NCBI GenBank assembly: GCA_963803115.1
Contig: CAWDLN010000002.1
Coordinates: forward strand, 1-64,000
Origin: DATBGZ01 sp963803115
GTDB lineage: Bacteria; Actinomycetota; Actinomycetes; Mycobacteriales; Micromonosporaceae
Direction of reading: 5' to 3'
Length of the DNA stretch: 64,000 nt
In this document: positions 62,646 through 64,000 of the stretch, one piece after another
How positions within the stretch are numbered: the stretch's first letter is position 1
Layout of the letters: each line of letters starts with the position of its first letter
Position numbers and translations under genes: made by a program
Notes under the pieces: model-generated
Database searches by the model: none
What the model was told of the DNA's origin: nothing
What the model saw: the letters and a program-made list of their open reading frames with translations, nothing else

Positions 62646-64000
62646 GTGACATGGCATCCGTCGGCGAACCTGGTGGCTAGGTTACGCGAGGTGCTCGCTC
62701 GCGATCGGTTCGAACCACATGCTCAGCCTGTCAACGCCGCTGCGGATCCCACGGTCGTCCGCTGCGGTGGCGCTCCGCTCGTCGTGGTCGGCGCCCTTGG
62801 GCCCGAGATCGCATCGGGTAGTGCTGGCGGGACGTTACGGGTTTCGTTCGACCAGCCCTCCCTCGATGCGCTCATGTCGGCGGTCATGAGGCGGCAGGGA
62901 ATCTGGGTTGGCCGTCCCTCGCTGGCTGCCGAGTTGGCCCCGAGTCGACGCGTCGACGTCGATGTGAGCGATCTCAAGCTGTTTGATGAGTACGCCAATC
63001 TGACCGTCTGGCCCTTGTACCACAATCTCGAGGCTCCACCAGCGGACGACCCCGCGGCCCCGTCGCCCTTTGAGACAACAGCATTTGGAGCATATCGCCG
63101 CGTCAATGAAGCCTTCGCGTTCGCCGCCTCGGAGGCAGCTGCGCCCTGCGCGACGGTGGTCGTCTATGGCCACGAGTTGCAGCTGGTGCCAGGTCTGCTC
63201 AAGCGGCTCCGGCCGGACGTCCGGATCGGGATCTACCTCGAGTCCTGGTTTCCAGACAGCGATGTCCTGAGCAGGTTGCCCCACCACCATGACATCCTGC
63301 TCGGGCTGCTAGGCGCAGACCTTATCGGCGTCGCCAGCGAGCAGGCGGCTGCCAACATGACGAACGCCACGCACGGCATGCTCAGACGTCTGAGGCACGA
63401 AGGCTGGCCCAGCGAGGGTTGCGGAGATGGGCGCGTCGGCATCTTCCCGGCGTCGGTTGACACCTCCCACATCGAGCAGCTTGCCTCGGACGAGTCGATC
63501 ATGAGTCGGGCAGTCGAAGTGCGTACGCGCCTAGGCAATCCGCGTTTCGTCATGCTCGGCCTGGACTCAACCCACGAGCATCGTCGCGTCGTTCCGCGCC
63601 TGCTCGCAATACGGCAGCTTCTCGTCGACCGACTGGTTGACGCGCGGGACGTTGTCGTCGTACAACTGGCGTTGCACACGTCTAATCAAGCCGACAACGA
63701 AGGAATAAATGGCACGGCGGCGCGGCTCGGGGAACGCATCAATCGTGAGTTCGGTCGACCGATCGTGACCTGGTGGAGCAGGACGTCGCCGACACTACCC
63801 GACAGGATCAGTCTCTACCTTGCGGCCGACGCCTTTGTGGCTACCCCAATGGTGGAAGCCAGCAATGTGTGGGCGCTGGAGTACGTCGCAGCGCGGAGGG
63901 ATTCCGGAGCGATTGTGCTGAGCTCGTCATCCGGGGCGGCCGAGCTCATACAGGCTGCAACGCGGGTCGATCCGAGCGATACCGGGCAGATGCGAGACAG
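62646..64000 (+). CDS. GT20-family (trehalose-6-phosphate synthase-like) protein, atypical, cut by window end
   Basis: At least 451 codons open to the edge, from a GTG at 62646 (start uncertain; no clear ribosome site). OtsA landmarks: GIWVGRPSLAAEL, LTVWPLYHNL, FGAYRRVNEAFAFA, LQLVPGLLKRLRPDVRIGIYL, HHDILLGLLGADLIGVASEQAAANM, LAADAFVATPMVEASNVWALEYVAARR. Catalytic positions differ: VHDYHL is VYGHELQL, FLHxPFP is YLESWFP, and VDRLDYTKG is LDSTHEHRR. It is a distant paralog of the protein at 50718-52166 and is even more altered. Likely no trehalose-6-phosphate synthase activity. Confidence 0.8.
   Translation, partial: MTWHPSANLVARLREVLARDRFEPHAQPVNAAADPTVVRCGGAPLVVVGALGPEIASGSAGGTLRVSFDQPSLDALMSAVMRRQGIWVGRPSLAAELAPSRRVDVDVSDLKLFDEYANLTVWPLYHNLEAPPADDPAAPSPFETTAFGAYRRVNEAFAFAASEAAAPCATVVVYGHELQLVPGLLKRLRPDVRIGIYLESWFPDSDVLSRLPHHHDILLGLLGADLIGVASEQAAANMTNATHGMLRRLRHEGWPSEGCGDGRVGIFPASVDTSHIEQLASDESIMSRAVEVRTRLGNPRFVMLGLDSTHEHRRVVPRLLAIRQLLVDRLVDARDVVVVQLALHTSNQADNEGINGTAARLGERINREFGRPIVTWWSRTSPTLPDRISLYLAADAFVATPMVEASNVWALEYVAARRDSGAIVLSSSSGAAELIQAATRVDPSDTGQMRD

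Noticed and set aside
1..64000. CRISPR array
   Set aside because: No regularly spaced direct repeats of 25-40 bp and no cas gene; the repeated elements seen are operators and transposon ends.

Overview
The window is high-GC DNA with GTG/ATG starts, four-base stop/start overlaps, leaderless regulators, an F420-type reductase family member and an actinomycete integrative element. All of this points to a filamentous actinobacterium; a Micromonosporales-like host is my guess, not a proof. Intact genes alternate with many remnants that carry single-base indels, so this is either a decaying accessory region or a draft with indel errors.

1-18331: a damaged actinomycete integrative and conjugative element (AICE). 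Its left end carries a complete RIT transposon (three tyrosine recombinases between 72-bp inverted repeats, 1-3570), inserted in the element's own integrase just after the HxLRH box. Rightward come Xis, a replication initiator, two small Cys-rich proteins and a ribbon-helix-helix regulator with three operator-like sites. Next is an XRE/TPR regulator cut by an IS982-type insertion (8272-9274, CTAG duplication). An unusual two-gene minus-strand locus follows (10127-15834: a 612-aa and a 1285-aa protein), then a cold-shock protein and a small zinc-ribbon protein. A tRNA 3'-end fragment plus terminator at 18264-18331 is the probable right attachment site. No FtsK-type transfer gene is visible.

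18332-30100: a junkyard with some working genes. Remnants are two transposases, a YidC piece, a Tn554-like fragment joined to merR, a sigma-like gene, DUF5995, a methyltransferase and a SnoaL-like cyclase. Intact are a CPBP protease/NAD-dependent epimerase pair, mazEF, a methyltransferase-TetR divergent pair with twin operators, and a K+/Na+:H+ antiporter.

30166-42800: an HD-domain/LuxR regulator, an alpha/beta hydrolase, an ethanolamine-permease-like APC transporter, a broken FtsX permease, a lipoprotein, a TetR-SRPBCC-membrane protein cluster and mannosyl-3-phosphoglycerate synthase.

44099-64000: a signalling and stress block. It holds a NarL-type two-component pair, an ArsB/SLC13-like permease, an ABC-2 transporter, a Ca2+/cation antiporter, and a STAS/GT20-like/zinc-ribbon operon. 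Then come an OmpR-type regulator/kinase/GerMN-lipoprotein operon reminiscent of mtrAB-lpqB, a degenerate receiver, a Ddn-like F420 protein, a MarR, a dead ABC transporter, a tRNA-Arg 3' fragment, an autoregulated TetR-ABC exporter operon, and a second GT20-like gene running off the end. Both GT20 proteins have lost active-site residues of trehalose-6-phosphate synthase. Solute synthesis, cation antiport and sensing genes together suggest an osmotic or ionic stress role for this half.
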